From CAZSHG01 sp964459995 (GTDB lineage: Bacteria > UBP14 > UBA6098), in the NCBI GenBank assembly GCA_964459995.1, contig CAYWOR010000001.1, positions 124,001-188,000 on the forward strand: DNA of 64,000 bases. The letters are read 5' to 3'. The notes below the pieces were generated by a model. That model did not search any database and had not been told where the DNA came from. It saw only the letters and a list, made by a program, of their open reading frames with translations. Positions 28,401 through 35,431 of the stretch are shown one piece after another. How positions within the stretch are numbered: position 1 is the stretch's first letter; each line of letters opens with the position of its first letter. Made by a program: the position numbers and the translations under genes.

Positions 28401-28772
28401 GTCTCTCTCGACGGAGTCCAGCTCGTTGACGGCGATGTCGTCACGATCACTTCGGGTTCGCACAAGCTGGTTGCCGACCGTGTCTCGGTTCCCGCGAACT
28501 TCGCTCTCGGTCAGAACCTTCCGAACCCGTTCAACGCAGTAACGGCGATCAAGTATGAGCTCCCGACGGACGCTACTGTAACCCTCGAGGTTTACACCGT
28601 CCTCGGTCAGAAAGTCGCTACGCTGGTTAACGGCGATCAGGAAGCCGGTTATCGCACCGTCGTTTGGGACGGAAACGATGACGAGGGTAGAGCTGTTCCG
28701 AGCGGAATCTATTTCTACAAGATTTCCGCCGGCGACTTCTCGGCGACTCGCAAGATGACCCTGATGAAGTAA
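19449..28772 (+). CDS. Giant (3107-aa) secreted surface protein with T9SS type A/FlgD-like C-terminal module
   Basis: The start is the ATG at 19449 after AAAGGAGAAGGG; an earlier in-frame ATG lacks a site. The signal peptide is 'VIAALLLSLLLATGAVFAQ'. About 2750 residues of beta-rich, Trp/Tyr- and Asp-rich extracellular sequence follow, with many scattered cysteines and no domain I can name. Near residues 2745-2840 there are two 'WNLIS/GWNLIG'-type repeats. The last ~90 residues are the FlgD-like module 'NLPNPFNAVTAIKYELP...VLGQKVATLV...SGIYFYKISAGDF', the sorting domain class used by type 9 secretion in the FCB group. Codon use is unlike the neighbours: two-fold codons end in C (GAC, AAC, TTC, TAC), suggesting very high expression, as for an S-layer or major matrix protein. 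No T9SS machinery is in the window. Function is unknown. Confidence 0.85.
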   Translation: MGKKTVIAALLLSLLLATGAVFAQGGSGSAWQYCNAFNVVTPAGTPGGPAYGTQIPSWYTTDYSTVTSFTPVSTWRRASFELGPTGEEVPVRMSHDNVVLRLDMLSGTENVELRGVKITLFGSRDFDPNEDFTPIHPQLAANHFDVMLTEADTLTGVQFYIDKGVSALSNVNILDRVDILGIAEQLAIDDIIQPRDTYDPSSPSHTADTLLAAYAWTLDSTMANGWKWWSAILYFEDAIAIPYEGTFRADLYGLPFYRIWVTLQMAGCHDCEDNVGGIEGISNSDSFYVMIAEREDLICYRYNPPYINLVDMTSALTDVHRNNPYPSPANASRWARSEMIKGWDEIPPYIKQLWPRNLVSTNDWYSDHVHCSELNDSIFTANEQQPISVTTQDYGTCVDSAFMEIRYINDEFYGTAPGSQFPARIDSIIWRNPLQFPFDQENSGHALGWEWQYKHTWRFSGSGVWSTTGWTTMANTHSEAFATWTHNFPSCGTDSFVVMVGNDSTMNRLPMFIDGAYVRVLFRVFSRTNNRRYDYGLTLSPGVMNDTVWTFKVDLSGPNAELVCPSAEGHDNETMEFAGANVRRDYIEGQWIYWRWIADSLPTLRLSVYDEYQRVHDTGNHGINIYPGGVGGSGINWRDFEITFAIEHCDLTWDTIRVNQNDLNRGIYVDEENNGYNARMWINFEELVLWHPSWAGLVPFRSGDFVYVLLTRLLDDPDYGQHWGVDECMLGDWTTTPPYWNQIYWVIDTIPSYSGTWGIANGADGNYGTRNTQDNHIPVMWEVVGVCPYYTEYAFDTLGILRIDLEGPTAPDTFYYPPHQWVTSDSFQIITLNIYDQIGCSNYDLDVQDLLRNRVSGVYSASVDQEARICVNLKVRGCDGSWHPYYHSGAGSIPDGRNFCVGEPDAVGLNLTKKYNEWGVRVTWDPYRTNTDQAHFRPGDKVCVTVYAWDNAITDCQYEPGTAGPVSGWDDDNDPWTSHRDSVNYSIYCSDGSLAHFVDATVPSRNSGYDRLDPDYLYYEVSHIARWTFFVDCHAPIFTGADMSQVCNDTMYLYFRDVSANVHGMYCDNWIANIGVQHTELVEGADLLLIFTDTMTTPGVTYVDTIIFQNMKLSGGAYPLNIHVAYHDIPGREYQYYYAELIKDPADDRGAYVQLYGDGSEATCHFFQPYDQIRWELYAGDSPDVPWYPATQRTVSGGRTYRWHHGFDSWSNPGTWFMSWRYGRHDYTGINVDTLDGPTFWEDTFYNNFENPNWALIKVDSLQIFSETWLSKVGWFNDEAYHAFMYPPHVYNYPPDLKGDYTNIWHAWMGRYRNTTPGGMTPVLLWEEGSPSRISPMQSRDPYVNFWVNDLNFIVADIYTCTDSIIWECLVGTHPDEDTLPFRVPRVTIDLYNAGRSHVWTIDEFYDCHCTPCFISYYPSRTACVDWGRMHVGPIDQTEQWLYTIRRIDTLETDPVLVTDTIVGWQHLDSISVRLEFNVREPNYFTDATHFTKYVFRWDYVVDMQPPTAIFRDPAATTGYDEVNCNLIHDSNHTLRLRLESIVDAHVGCAPGTLMADGWSSKWPIPAVAPSSDWVKFKYETTPPVAANMVWNPATHYLWSNESFVITNCALELNVADTMTIGTPGIQIYHGLNRSGPGFPVPLQTTLTRDTIFVADSVFAEAIIQDRLGNWTLKTSRKMALDNGLPEVKGFALATLGIDTVGYDSLGTPILGDVYMNDWDGAVFKLPWLVPDQDSLVGIYNFAPVCTVYVRLWFNDNMDMREADHLYGHIVRFKPHGWTHWFPVLPLETVGGGPTGLRFPLAQQYVDYKNIAGVMPSARPDASSETDLSPVIPGDVEALDAGWNSDREWVGYMVIAGGGAMDGIGTLRVQGFDDNAGNYMLPIEYPLRIVTGEPRFKMVYWPRIDTLNNAHVDPWSGLPDDVLVLSGWSTSDPVLGDSTRCTFYQDNDRMNPITAYWDNYLAETDSVRFRVFWHDTAWVPGAPLTGHTFHWSEDDMWSSNISVYRDTAWVVMPVSELDLLHEYYTTLGGAPVAYSNNELYATIVFEAFSRFRPSNPYIADTLLNVRIDNRRPDPQLTTLTGGQMIHGQHTMLPFGSTDLKVCWQNNQVEQIDKMSIWLHSLIDGADYMLFPAGGTPGQSFGAVGTSTPLYYDPVNGVICLDYRNPAGLPAGMWTLSWKAFDGIQVVDTARGGTILRYWQYYHTDCEFDFFTDDTLTILRPPFLARGDNLYDALRSVADNYPAVIGSDDIYPWWNVGMEDIWPDWPTFGWIDTAAIRAAGLPDLWRVDALHRVPQMVPVVQITTYNNPDYSSGVPDPLMHPYVESGGYPGDSLYVLLEMLETDVNVRYIDLNIKDYWGGNISGSNLQINVRLDSTHVVHYGDRSFWVYKWTVDDQDNRYDGLVTITASEYTYSPSTSTWNYWDHIAYVLLDTDDPTYEVSMIRTSDSSVPNIAINPIDFPDESRIWVVNADEFLINLDWDQTIYDPAAPGHPVSYHNYGRYIYTRQWDHWRISIDGAPNYGTYSDANDHLEARLWDNDLDPWDIHHPFWRQPDYMNTAITPSSYDNASPMWTFNDKIRFFADNVYAYAWDVAGIPEGLTAQGVAYILGKSRDAAGNVLDYEEARISKSKGKIALIDIERPTIDTDLVIATGDNLTAYVGAIWDNFIGDNFTNELGDGYVYVMVTIEDTILVGPYWVDPSGAIATSGWGAYGPTPGDFIDLCVYDLAGNYVCVEVEVVPEVHCCTYSLCTDWNLISISVNPETLTTAVFGGAPVYKLVGGTYVPYTGILEPGAGYAVYPPSAMEVTICGAPVTSFDVTLSAGWNLIGATWMDVPFTAPETTPAGAIDPTETRWYECGVNYHYTNVLEHCRGHLVMVTNPAGCELSVPGSRGGKVVYTVKDGQFDPLFTGKLVSDNRTLTFGVADIATANFDRGIDRYAIPAHVGQSELVLDGGMDVDYRTTDSRIEWTVKATGNYTATFEKEGDWVVSLDGVQLVDGDVVTITSGSHKLVADRVSVPANFALGQNLPNPFNAVTAIKYELPTDATVTLEVYTVLGQKVATLVNGDQEAGYRTVVWDGNDDEGRAVPSGIYFYKISAGDFSATRKMTLMK

Positions 28773-28789
28773 ACAGCCCAACTTCACAA

Positions 28790-28817
28790 GGCGGCGGGGC
28801 TACAAAGCCCCGCCGCC
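28790..28817 (+). terminator. Strong GC hairpin after the giant gene
   Basis: A perfect 12-bp stem, 28790-28801 with 28806-28817 (GGCGGCGGGGCT/AGCCCCGCCGCC), closes a 4-nt ACAA loop 18 nt after the stop. No T-run follows directly, so it may stabilise the mRNA 3' end or weaken read-through into the next giant gene more than terminate. Confidence 0.6.
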
Positions 28818-28924
28818 GAATATAAAGCACCTTCCTTTTGGGGATGTTTGATTTTTTTAGGAATACATATTTTGAAACTCTATCGTTTATCTGAAACTTA
28901 TTTTCAAAGAAAGGGGTAAGCCAT

Positions 28925-31900
28925 ATGTCCAGAGGCAAAATTACCTTAGTAGTAGCTCTTGCGCTTGCAAGTATGGTTCTTGCACAGAGTTGGAGTTTTA
29001 CTTTTCAGGTCGAGCCCGTTCCGGGGCAGACACACGACCTTGAAATAGCGATGACTGCGGGAGCAACCGCAGGATATGACGCGTTCTTAGACGTCCCTTA
29101 TTTTACGCCCCCCGATGGAAGGGGTGTTTTCTTCCCTCTTAACGATCCATTAAATCCCGCTTATACCAAACTCCAGAAGGATGTCCGCGGTATCGCACTC
29201 GGATCATATACCTATTGGATCGCAATGGACGAGGGATATTGGGGTCTCGATGACCGTATGGTTCGTTGGGATATCGACAATCTTCCCGATCCTGATATCT
29301 CCGGCAATCTTTGGATTGCTCCTATAGTTTATGGGACTGACCCTGCGACTCTCGATGAAGCTCTTTGGATTCCCATGAATACGGTCGAAGAATTCGGTTT
29401 CGGACCCACTCAGGAAGCCGCATTCAGGTTTATGCCTTCTGCAATGGTTGATACCATTGCTCCTTATGTTACCGGTTTCGATCCGGTTCCGGGAGAGGCT
29501 GGCGTATCCACAGCTAAGAATGTAAGATTCGATGTCAAAGACGCCAACAGAGGCGTTGACCCCGCCACAATCGATGTTTGGGTTACCGTTGGCGGCGGAA
29601 CTCCGGCTCATCTCGGACCTTCCGACATGATTCTCGATCCCATCGTTGGCGGATATCGTGTAACGATTCCCCCGGTTGGCGGTGCTTGGCCTGAATCCAC
29701 GATTATTAACTACACAGTTAATGCCTGCGATTTGGCGAGTCCTGCTAATTGCATGGATGTCGATACCTCAGTATCGTTCTTCACCCGTGTGATTCCGCCG
29801 GACATGTTCCCGCCCTATTTCGAAACCGCCTATCCGGCCAATGGTGCTACCGATGTCGATGTTACTTCCTGCGTAAGAATCGTCATTAAAGATTCTGAGA
29901 GCGGTGTCGATAGTAGCACAATAATCTTCCAGCTCAATGGAACAGCGATCCCGCATTCCGACCTTAACATCACTGAGCTTGGAGTCGGTTCGGATTGGTA
30001 TCGCGTCGAATATTGCCCAACTTCCGACCTCAACTATGGCGCTATCTATAATGTTAATGTTTACGCCGAGGATTTCTGGGGCAACGATGCTTCGATTACT
30101 TGGTCTTTCGTTACTGAAGAGGCGGATTCGCTTCCCGAATTCGTTTATAATCTTCAAGCAATTTCGATTAGTGGAACCGATACCGCGAGAACCAATCTCT
30201 ACATCGGCCTCGATAATCTTGGAACAGACGGCTACGACGTCGGTCTCGATGTCCCGCAGTTCTTGTTCCCGGGTGCGCCGAGAGGTTATTTCCCGCTCAT
30301 GGATCCGAGCCATCCCAGCGTTCCGGCCCTTTCGAGGGACATTCGCTCGACTTCCCATGGAATCAAAACATGGACAGTCGATATGTATAGCCCTGTTGGA
30401 ACTTTGAAACTTACATGGGATAGACTCCTTCTTCCGCCGATCGGCATGTTCAGCTTCGCTGTTGTCGATAGCGGTTCCACACCGAGCGCTTGGACCTCGA
30501 TGTCCACCTATGGTGAGGTAAGCTTTACCTCCTCCCAGCAGGTTCTCATTCGCTTCCTCCCGACCTTGGTCGATCCTAATCCTCCTGTCGTAACAAATGT
30601 TTCGATGGAAGGATCCGGCCCGGGCGGAGTTGGCTATGATCCAGCAACACCGCTTTGCTTCAGCGTTGTGGATTATGAGTCCGGCGTCGATATAAGCTCT
30701 GTGGCAATTTCTATCGATTATGTCGATATCGACCTTGCGGAATTCGCGACCACTCCTCTGTCGAATGGTTACCGTTTCTGCTATACCCCGTCTCCGATGT
30801 GGTCGCCGAACACGACCTACAGAGTCGAGGTTCAGGCCGCGGACAATGCCATTCCGGCTAACGAAATCGACCCGCCCTATGTTTGGAACTTCTCGACCGG
30901 CCCGGCTGGTTGCGCTCCGTTGTTCGAGCTTCCCCTTACTTTCACATGGGGTGCTGGCGCGGATGAAAACGAGACGATCATTTTCGGAACCCACGAGGGT
31001 GCTTCCCCGGGTTATGATGCCGGTCTGGATCAGATTCAGCCTCCGCCCATCACCGCCGCCGGCTTCTTCTTCACTTGCGGCGATGCGGCTCCGGCAGACA
31101 AACTGATCAAGGACCTTCGCAATCCATGCGACCGTCCGAACATCTGGCAGGCTTCCAAGAGAAATCTGCTTACCTCGCCGAATGTTACTGTTACATGGCC
31201 GACTTCTCCGGTTTTCGCGGATACTTCGTGGCATATCTACTACAAAGTTCTCGGATTGGGTGTTACCCCGCCGACCGCTGTTGACAGCACTTGGACCCGC
31301 ATGAATGTTGGCGATGAAATCGTTTACAATGCCAACTCGAATTATCTCTATGTCGGTCTCGGCTATATCGGAACCACAATCGAAGTCTTCAATATCGAAG
31401 GCGATGTTGCGATTGCCGGCGCTCCCGATAACAGCGGAATCCGTGTTTACCTCAACGGCGGCACTTTCCGCACGACCAATGCGGCTGGCGAATACTCCTT
31501 CGCGAACATCCCGCTTGGAACTTATAACTTAACATTCTGGGACCCGGCTGGCGAATACTGCGCGCATCCTGATATGGATTCGATCGTTGTGGTTACCGGC
31601 ACTGTTCCCGATGCCACTATCGATGTTCCTACCTATCATATGCTCCCCTGCGGAAGCAGAAGAGTTTATGGTGTCGGTTCGGTTGCTGGAACGCCTACTC
31701 AGTGGATCAACGTGAAACTCACGAATCTCGGCGATCTTTCCGAATCCACAATTCCGACCAACGCTTCGGGAGCTTACCAGTTCCTCGGCGTTGTTCCGGG
31801 TGATTACATGCTGACCGCTTCCTATTCTGGATATCGCACTTGGGACACGACCTTCACGGTCGGTCTTACCGATGTCAACATAAACTTCAACCTGACCGAA

Positions 31901-33691
31901 ACGACGGTTTTGGTTACAGGAATGGCAAGACTTAACAGCGTTCCTTCGCCTGGTATTACCATTAACGGATCAGCGGTTGCAACGCCGACGACGTCAATCG
32001 CCGACGGTTCTTACTCTGTGACAGCAAATATCGGCGGTGGAAACATCTGTGCAAGCTATCCCGGTTACGAGACAGTTTGTCAGTTTGTTACCGTTCCTGA
32101 AACAGGTTTGACCGGTGTTGATTTCAATCTTCTACCGTTGCCGGTGGATGTTATTGTCTCGGTCGATCTCGGTTGCGAAACCGTCAACATGTCGGGTGCT
32201 TCCGTTACGATGTCCGGTGTTGGAACAGAAATTACCCCCGCCAGCGGCAATGTCAGATTCGATGATGTCGCCCACGGATGGTATAATTTCACCGTTTCCG
32301 CTCCGTATCATGCAACGGTTGTTGTCGAAAGCGTCTATGTCAGCGCTGACACCACGATTAACGTTGCTCTCTGCTGTCTCGACGCCGTCGAAGATTTCGA
32401 CGCTGATCCGGACAGTGTTGCACGCCCGACTGCCGATCCGCTGACCATTGCGCTCAGCTGGACCGAAGCCGGAACTTCCTGCTGTGATCCGGATTCTTAT
32501 CTGGTTTACAGGTCGTTGGCACCGTTCATTAGCACCACTGCCCCCGGCGTTACGAGAGTCGCTTCGGTTCCCTTCGGAACCACGACCTATGTCGATGCGA
32601 CAGTTGCCGATGGCGTTCGTTACTACTACGATATCGTCGTAGTCTATGGTTGCCCGAGCAATTATTCGAGACTTGCCGGCAATGTTAACGCGGCAAGCGC
32701 TTATACACCCGACCCGGCCGATTATCTGGTTATCGACTGGGACAACGGTGCGACCCCAACCAACGGCGGCACGATGGGTGTCGGCGAATGGTGGGTTAAT
32801 ATGCTCGGTTCCAGTGCGCTCGGTCTTTCGGCTGTTGTCAGAACAACCGACGATTCGCATAGCGATCCGCTTGCGGGCTATAACCTCAATGACTATGACT
32901 TGGTCGTTCTCGCGCTCGGTATCAACGATGCGGACAACACCGTTCTTCCTACTGCGGCTGTTGCCAAGCTCGAAGCTTACAGAGCGATTAGCGGCAAAAA
33001 GATGATCATCGAAGGTCCCGATTTCGGTGCCGATTACAACGCAACCACTTTCTTCGGCAACCTCGGCCTTGCCTTCGTTCATGACGGCGCGGCTGACTTC
33101 AACGTCGATTGGTTCTATGCCACTCCGACTTTGACGAATGCATCCTTCCCGATCATCTTCGATTACAACGACAGTAGTTCTGCTGACCATTTCGTCGATA
33201 TCCTTAATTCTCCGGGTGTCTTGACAACGAATGTCGCCTGGGATCAGGATTCGGTCTATAGGACATTCTTCTACAATGGCCCTTGCCAGACCATCATCTC
33301 GACGATTTATCTCGGCGGTATCGTTAATTCGAGCTATCCGTATGTGCAGTCGCGTGCGGCTTCCGGTTATCTCTGGAAGCTCGGAATCGCCAACACCGGC
33401 ATTTATCAGGTCGAAACGAAGCTCCCGAGCGATTTCGCGCTCGCGGGCAACTATCCGAACCCCTTCAACCCGGTTACCACGATCGAATTCCAGCTCCCGA
33501 GAGATTCTCATGTGGACGTTTCGATCTATGACATCACCGGCAAGAGGGTTGAGACTCTGGTCGATGAAAGGCTCGAAGGCGGCGTTTACAAGGTCGCTTG
33601 GAACGCCAACAACATGCCCAGCGGTGTTTACTTCGCTCGCATGACCGCAGGTGAGTTCTCCGCAACTCACAAGGTTATGCTCGTCAAGTAA
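28925..33691 (+). CDS. Large (1588-aa) multidomain secreted protein with T9SS type A C-terminal module
   Basis: The start ATG at 28925 follows AAAGGGG. The signal peptide is 'ITLVVALALASMVLAQ'. Three copies of a ~150-residue module carry 'GYDAFLD', 'GYDVGLD' and 'GYDAGLD' (about residues 45-190, 405-550 and 670-815). Between them lie Ig-like Big_5 domains ('PYVTGFDPVPGEAGVS', 'PYFETAYPANGATDVD', 'PPVVTNVSM'). Then come about four carboxypeptidase-regulatory-like beta domains ('NAAGEYSFANIPLGTYNL', 'NASGAYQFLGVVPGDYML'), an Fn3-like stretch ('LSWTEAGTSCCDPDSYLVYRS', about 20 residues) and a glutamine-amidotransferase-like flavodoxin-type segment ('DYDLVVLALG'). The end is 'NYPNPFNPVTTIEFQLP...SGVYFARMTAGEFSATHKVML'. 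Codon bias resembles the previous giant gene. A surface adhesin or matrix role is inferred. Confidence 0.85.
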   Translation: MSRGKITLVVALALASMVLAQSWSFTFQVEPVPGQTHDLEIAMTAGATAGYDAFLDVPYFTPPDGRGVFFPLNDPLNPAYTKLQKDVRGIALGSYTYWIAMDEGYWGLDDRMVRWDIDNLPDPDISGNLWIAPIVYGTDPATLDEALWIPMNTVEEFGFGPTQEAAFRFMPSAMVDTIAPYVTGFDPVPGEAGVSTAKNVRFDVKDANRGVDPATIDVWVTVGGGTPAHLGPSDMILDPIVGGYRVTIPPVGGAWPESTIINYTVNACDLASPANCMDVDTSVSFFTRVIPPDMFPPYFETAYPANGATDVDVTSCVRIVIKDSESGVDSSTIIFQLNGTAIPHSDLNITELGVGSDWYRVEYCPTSDLNYGAIYNVNVYAEDFWGNDASITWSFVTEEADSLPEFVYNLQAISISGTDTARTNLYIGLDNLGTDGYDVGLDVPQFLFPGAPRGYFPLMDPSHPSVPALSRDIRSTSHGIKTWTVDMYSPVGTLKLTWDRLLLPPIGMFSFAVVDSGSTPSAWTSMSTYGEVSFTSSQQVLIRFLPTLVDPNPPVVTNVSMEGSGPGGVGYDPATPLCFSVVDYESGVDISSVAISIDYVDIDLAEFATTPLSNGYRFCYTPSPMWSPNTTYRVEVQAADNAIPANEIDPPYVWNFSTGPAGCAPLFELPLTFTWGAGADENETIIFGTHEGASPGYDAGLDQIQPPPITAAGFFFTCGDAAPADKLIKDLRNPCDRPNIWQASKRNLLTSPNVTVTWPTSPVFADTSWHIYYKVLGLGVTPPTAVDSTWTRMNVGDEIVYNANSNYLYVGLGYIGTTIEVFNIEGDVAIAGAPDNSGIRVYLNGGTFRTTNAAGEYSFANIPLGTYNLTFWDPAGEYCAHPDMDSIVVVTGTVPDATIDVPTYHMLPCGSRRVYGVGSVAGTPTQWINVKLTNLGDLSESTIPTNASGAYQFLGVVPGDYMLTASYSGYRTWDTTFTVGLTDVNINFNLTETTVLVTGMARLNSVPSPGITINGSAVATPTTSIADGSYSVTANIGGGNICASYPGYETVCQFVTVPETGLTGVDFNLLPLPVDVIVSVDLGCETVNMSGASVTMSGVGTEITPASGNVRFDDVAHGWYNFTVSAPYHATVVVESVYVSADTTINVALCCLDAVEDFDADPDSVARPTADPLTIALSWTEAGTSCCDPDSYLVYRSLAPFISTTAPGVTRVASVPFGTTTYVDATVADGVRYYYDIVVVYGCPSNYSRLAGNVNAASAYTPDPADYLVIDWDNGATPTNGGTMGVGEWWVNMLGSSALGLSAVVRTTDDSHSDPLAGYNLNDYDLVVLALGINDADNTVLPTAAVAKLEAYRAISGKKMIIEGPDFGADYNATTFFGNLGLAFVHDGAADFNVDWFYATPTLTNASFPIIFDYNDSSSADHFVDILNSPGVLTTNVAWDQDSVYRTFFYNGPCQTIISTIYLGGIVNSSYPYVQSRAASGYLWKLGIANTGIYQVETKLPSDFALAGNYPNPFNPVTTIEFQLPRDSHVDVSIYDITGKRVETLVDERLEGGVYKVAWNANNMPSGVYFARMTAGEFSATHKVMLVK

Positions 33692-33709
33692 GCCTGCAGT
33701 AATCTAATC

Positions 33710-33743
33710 AAAAAAACCCTCCGTTTTACGGAGGGTTTTTTGT
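33710..33743 (+). terminator. Rho-independent terminator after the second giant gene
   Basis: AAACCCTCCG (ending 33723) pairs with CGGAGGGTTT (from 33729) around TTTTA, followed by a T-run to 33741. An A-run before the stem makes it potentially bidirectional. Confidence 0.9.
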
Positions 33744-33760
33744 TTTGCTCGAAAATGAGC

Positions 33761-33789
33761 TTGCGGAATTTATTATCGTATTGTATTTT
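33761..33789 (+). promoter_or_regulatory. Promoter of the DUF4388 gene
   Basis: TTGCGG (33761-33766), a 17-bp spacer and TATTTT (33784-33789). The start would be about 33796, ~24 nt before the ATG at 33820. Confidence 0.5.
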
Positions 33790-33819
33790 ATTCTTCAACC
33801 TAATCATAGGCAGGTTCAA

Positions 33820-34986
33820 ATGGGATTTCAAGGGAATTTGGATAGCGTTAGTTTTGCGGATATTCTGCAGTTGCTCGCGATGGGCAAAAAAACCGGCACG
33901 CTCCATCTTGAGAAAAACGAAATCCGCAAAGAAGTCAGTTTCAAAAGCGGCTCTGTGATTTGGGCCTCGTCCAACGAAGAAAACGACCTTCTCGAAAATC
34001 AGCTACTCAAACAGGGACGAATCAGCAAAGAAGACCTCGCGAAGGCGAAGGAAATCATGCGCCTTACCGGTCGAGATTTTCCGAGCACCCTCGTTTTTTT
34101 AGGGATATTCAACAAAGAAGACGTTTCGGATATTGTGCTGAACCACGTCGAGTCGATAATATTTTCGATTTTCGCATGGAATGAGGGGCGCTTCGTTTTC
34201 AAAGACAACGAGCTGGCGGACTCTCTTCACATAATCAACGCGCTCAATACGATGAACATCCTCATGGAAGGCACGCGGCGTATCGACGAGTGGAGCAAAA
34301 TCCGCGGTGCTTTGCCGACTGATAATACTGTGATGCAAATAGTCCCTTCGGGGATGAAAGAAAAAGAGGAGATACGCCTCACACCGCTCGAAGTGCAGAT
34401 TCTCAGCCTCGTTGACGGCGAAAGGTCTATCGAGGAGATTATGGAAAAATCCCCCCACGGCGAACTTGACACATCGCGGGGGCTTTATAGCCTCAAAATG
34501 GCCGGTATTATACGTAAAATCGGAGTGAAGGAAAGCCGAAAGGCAAGCATTTCAGAGAAGAAAGAGGTTCTTCAGATTCTCGTGAAAACCTACGCCGCTG
34601 TTCTCGATGTTATCCGCGAGGTTCTTACGCAAAAATTGGGGAATGCGGGCGTAAAACGTGTCAGGAAAAGTTTCGAGGACATACAGAAAGACTATGATGT
34701 TCTTAAACACATAAACATATCGGCGGAGGGGACGCTCGATTTCGTCAACTTCCTAACCATGATTGATAAATTGCCCGAATCAAGCCGAATTAACGAGGTT
34801 TCCAGCGGCTTATCGGCATTTTTAGAATTGATGCTCGATGCTGTGCAGTCGATTGTCGGGACGCGTCAGAAAAAGCAGGTTATCTCGCGCGCAATGGCAA
34901 AAACCGAAGATATAATGGCCGGCAAAATCGAGCTTCTGAAAAAATATGGAGTCTATACCGATTTACATCGGGCTTTGAGAGAATAA
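33820..34986 (+). CDS. DUF4388 (PATAN-type) domain protein
   Basis: The product is 388 residues from the ATG at 33820 (AGGCAGG upstream). The N-terminus 'GFQGNLDSVSFADILQLLAMGKKTGTLHLE' (split here over residues 2-31) and 'SFKSGSVIWASSNEENDLL' are the hallmark of DUF4388, often linked to two-component, chemotaxis or gliding regulators. After residue ~200 a winged-helix-like part ('LTPLEVQILSLVDGERSIEEIME') follows, then a helical C-terminal region of unknown kind. No enzymatic motif is visible. The next small membrane-protein gene starts 14 nt later, so the two form a transcription unit. A regulatory or scaffold role is inferred. Confidence 0.75.
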   Translation: MGFQGNLDSVSFADILQLLAMGKKTGTLHLEKNEIRKEVSFKSGSVIWASSNEENDLLENQLLKQGRISKEDLAKAKEIMRLTGRDFPSTLVFLGIFNKEDVSDIVLNHVESIIFSIFAWNEGRFVFKDNELADSLHIINALNTMNILMEGTRRIDEWSKIRGALPTDNTVMQIVPSGMKEKEEIRLTPLEVQILSLVDGERSIEEIMEKSPHGELDTSRGLYSLKMAGIIRKIGVKESRKASISEKKEVLQILVKTYAAVLDVIREVLTQKLGNAGVKRVRKSFEDIQKDYDVLKHINISAEGTLDFVNFLTMIDKLPESSRINEVSSGLSAFLELMLDAVQSIVGTRQKKQVISRAMAKTEDIMAGKIELLKKYGVYTDLHRALRE

Positions 34987-35000
34987 ATCGAGGAGGATAT

Positions 35001-35372
35001 ATGAGAAACTGGTTCAAAGGGATTGCTTTCGCTGTTTTTGTTCTATCGGGGTCATGTTTTGCGCAAATCGAGGCCTCAGCCGGCAGAGGAGAGAGTTTTC
35101 AGATAGTCGTAGATATTGTGGCAGTATTATTCCTTCTGCTTGGGGTCTATCTCGCGCTGGATCTAAATAAAATTATGAAGGGCGGCGAGCTCGCGATGAG
35201 CTGGGGATGGCTGTCCGGCGCGGTTATTGTTTTCGCGTTGATAAAAGTAATCGAGGTCGGCGCTATGGCGGAATTCTGGATTGTGCCCCAATTGCTTCTT
35301 TCTTTGGGACATCTATTCACCGCTCTGTTCCTGCTATTGGGCTATTTCCGACAGAAAAAGATACTCAGCTAA
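35001..35372 (+). CDS. Small membrane protein of unknown function
   Basis: The product is 123 residues with a signal-like N-terminus ('GIAFAVFVLSGSCFAQ') and three further hydrophobic segments ('VVDIVAVLFLLLGVYLAL', 'WLSGAVIVFALIKVIEVG', 'QLLLSLGHLFTALFLLLGYF'). A strong GAGGAGG precedes the ATG. I recognise no family. Co-transcription with the DUF4388 gene (14-nt gap) suggests a shared membrane-linked role. It ends at a bidirectional terminator. Confidence 0.75.
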   Translation: MRNWFKGIAFAVFVLSGSCFAQIEASAGRGESFQIVVDIVAVLFLLLGVYLALDLNKIMKGGELAMSWGWLSGAVIVFALIKVIEVGAMAEFWIVPQLLLSLGHLFTALFLLLGYFRQKKILS

Positions 35373-35398
35373 CACGATTGTTGTCAGAATTAAAAAAA

Positions 35399-35428
35399 GA
35401 AAGGCGGCTCGAATCGAACCGCCTTTTT
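35399..35428. terminator. Bidirectional terminator between converging units
   Basis: AAGGCGG pairs with CCGCCTT around an AT-rich loop, with T-runs on both strands (CTTTTTCATTT on plus, CTTTCTTTTTTTAA on minus). It serves the small membrane-protein gene and the converging kinase gene. Confidence 0.85.
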
Positions 35429-35431
35429 CAT

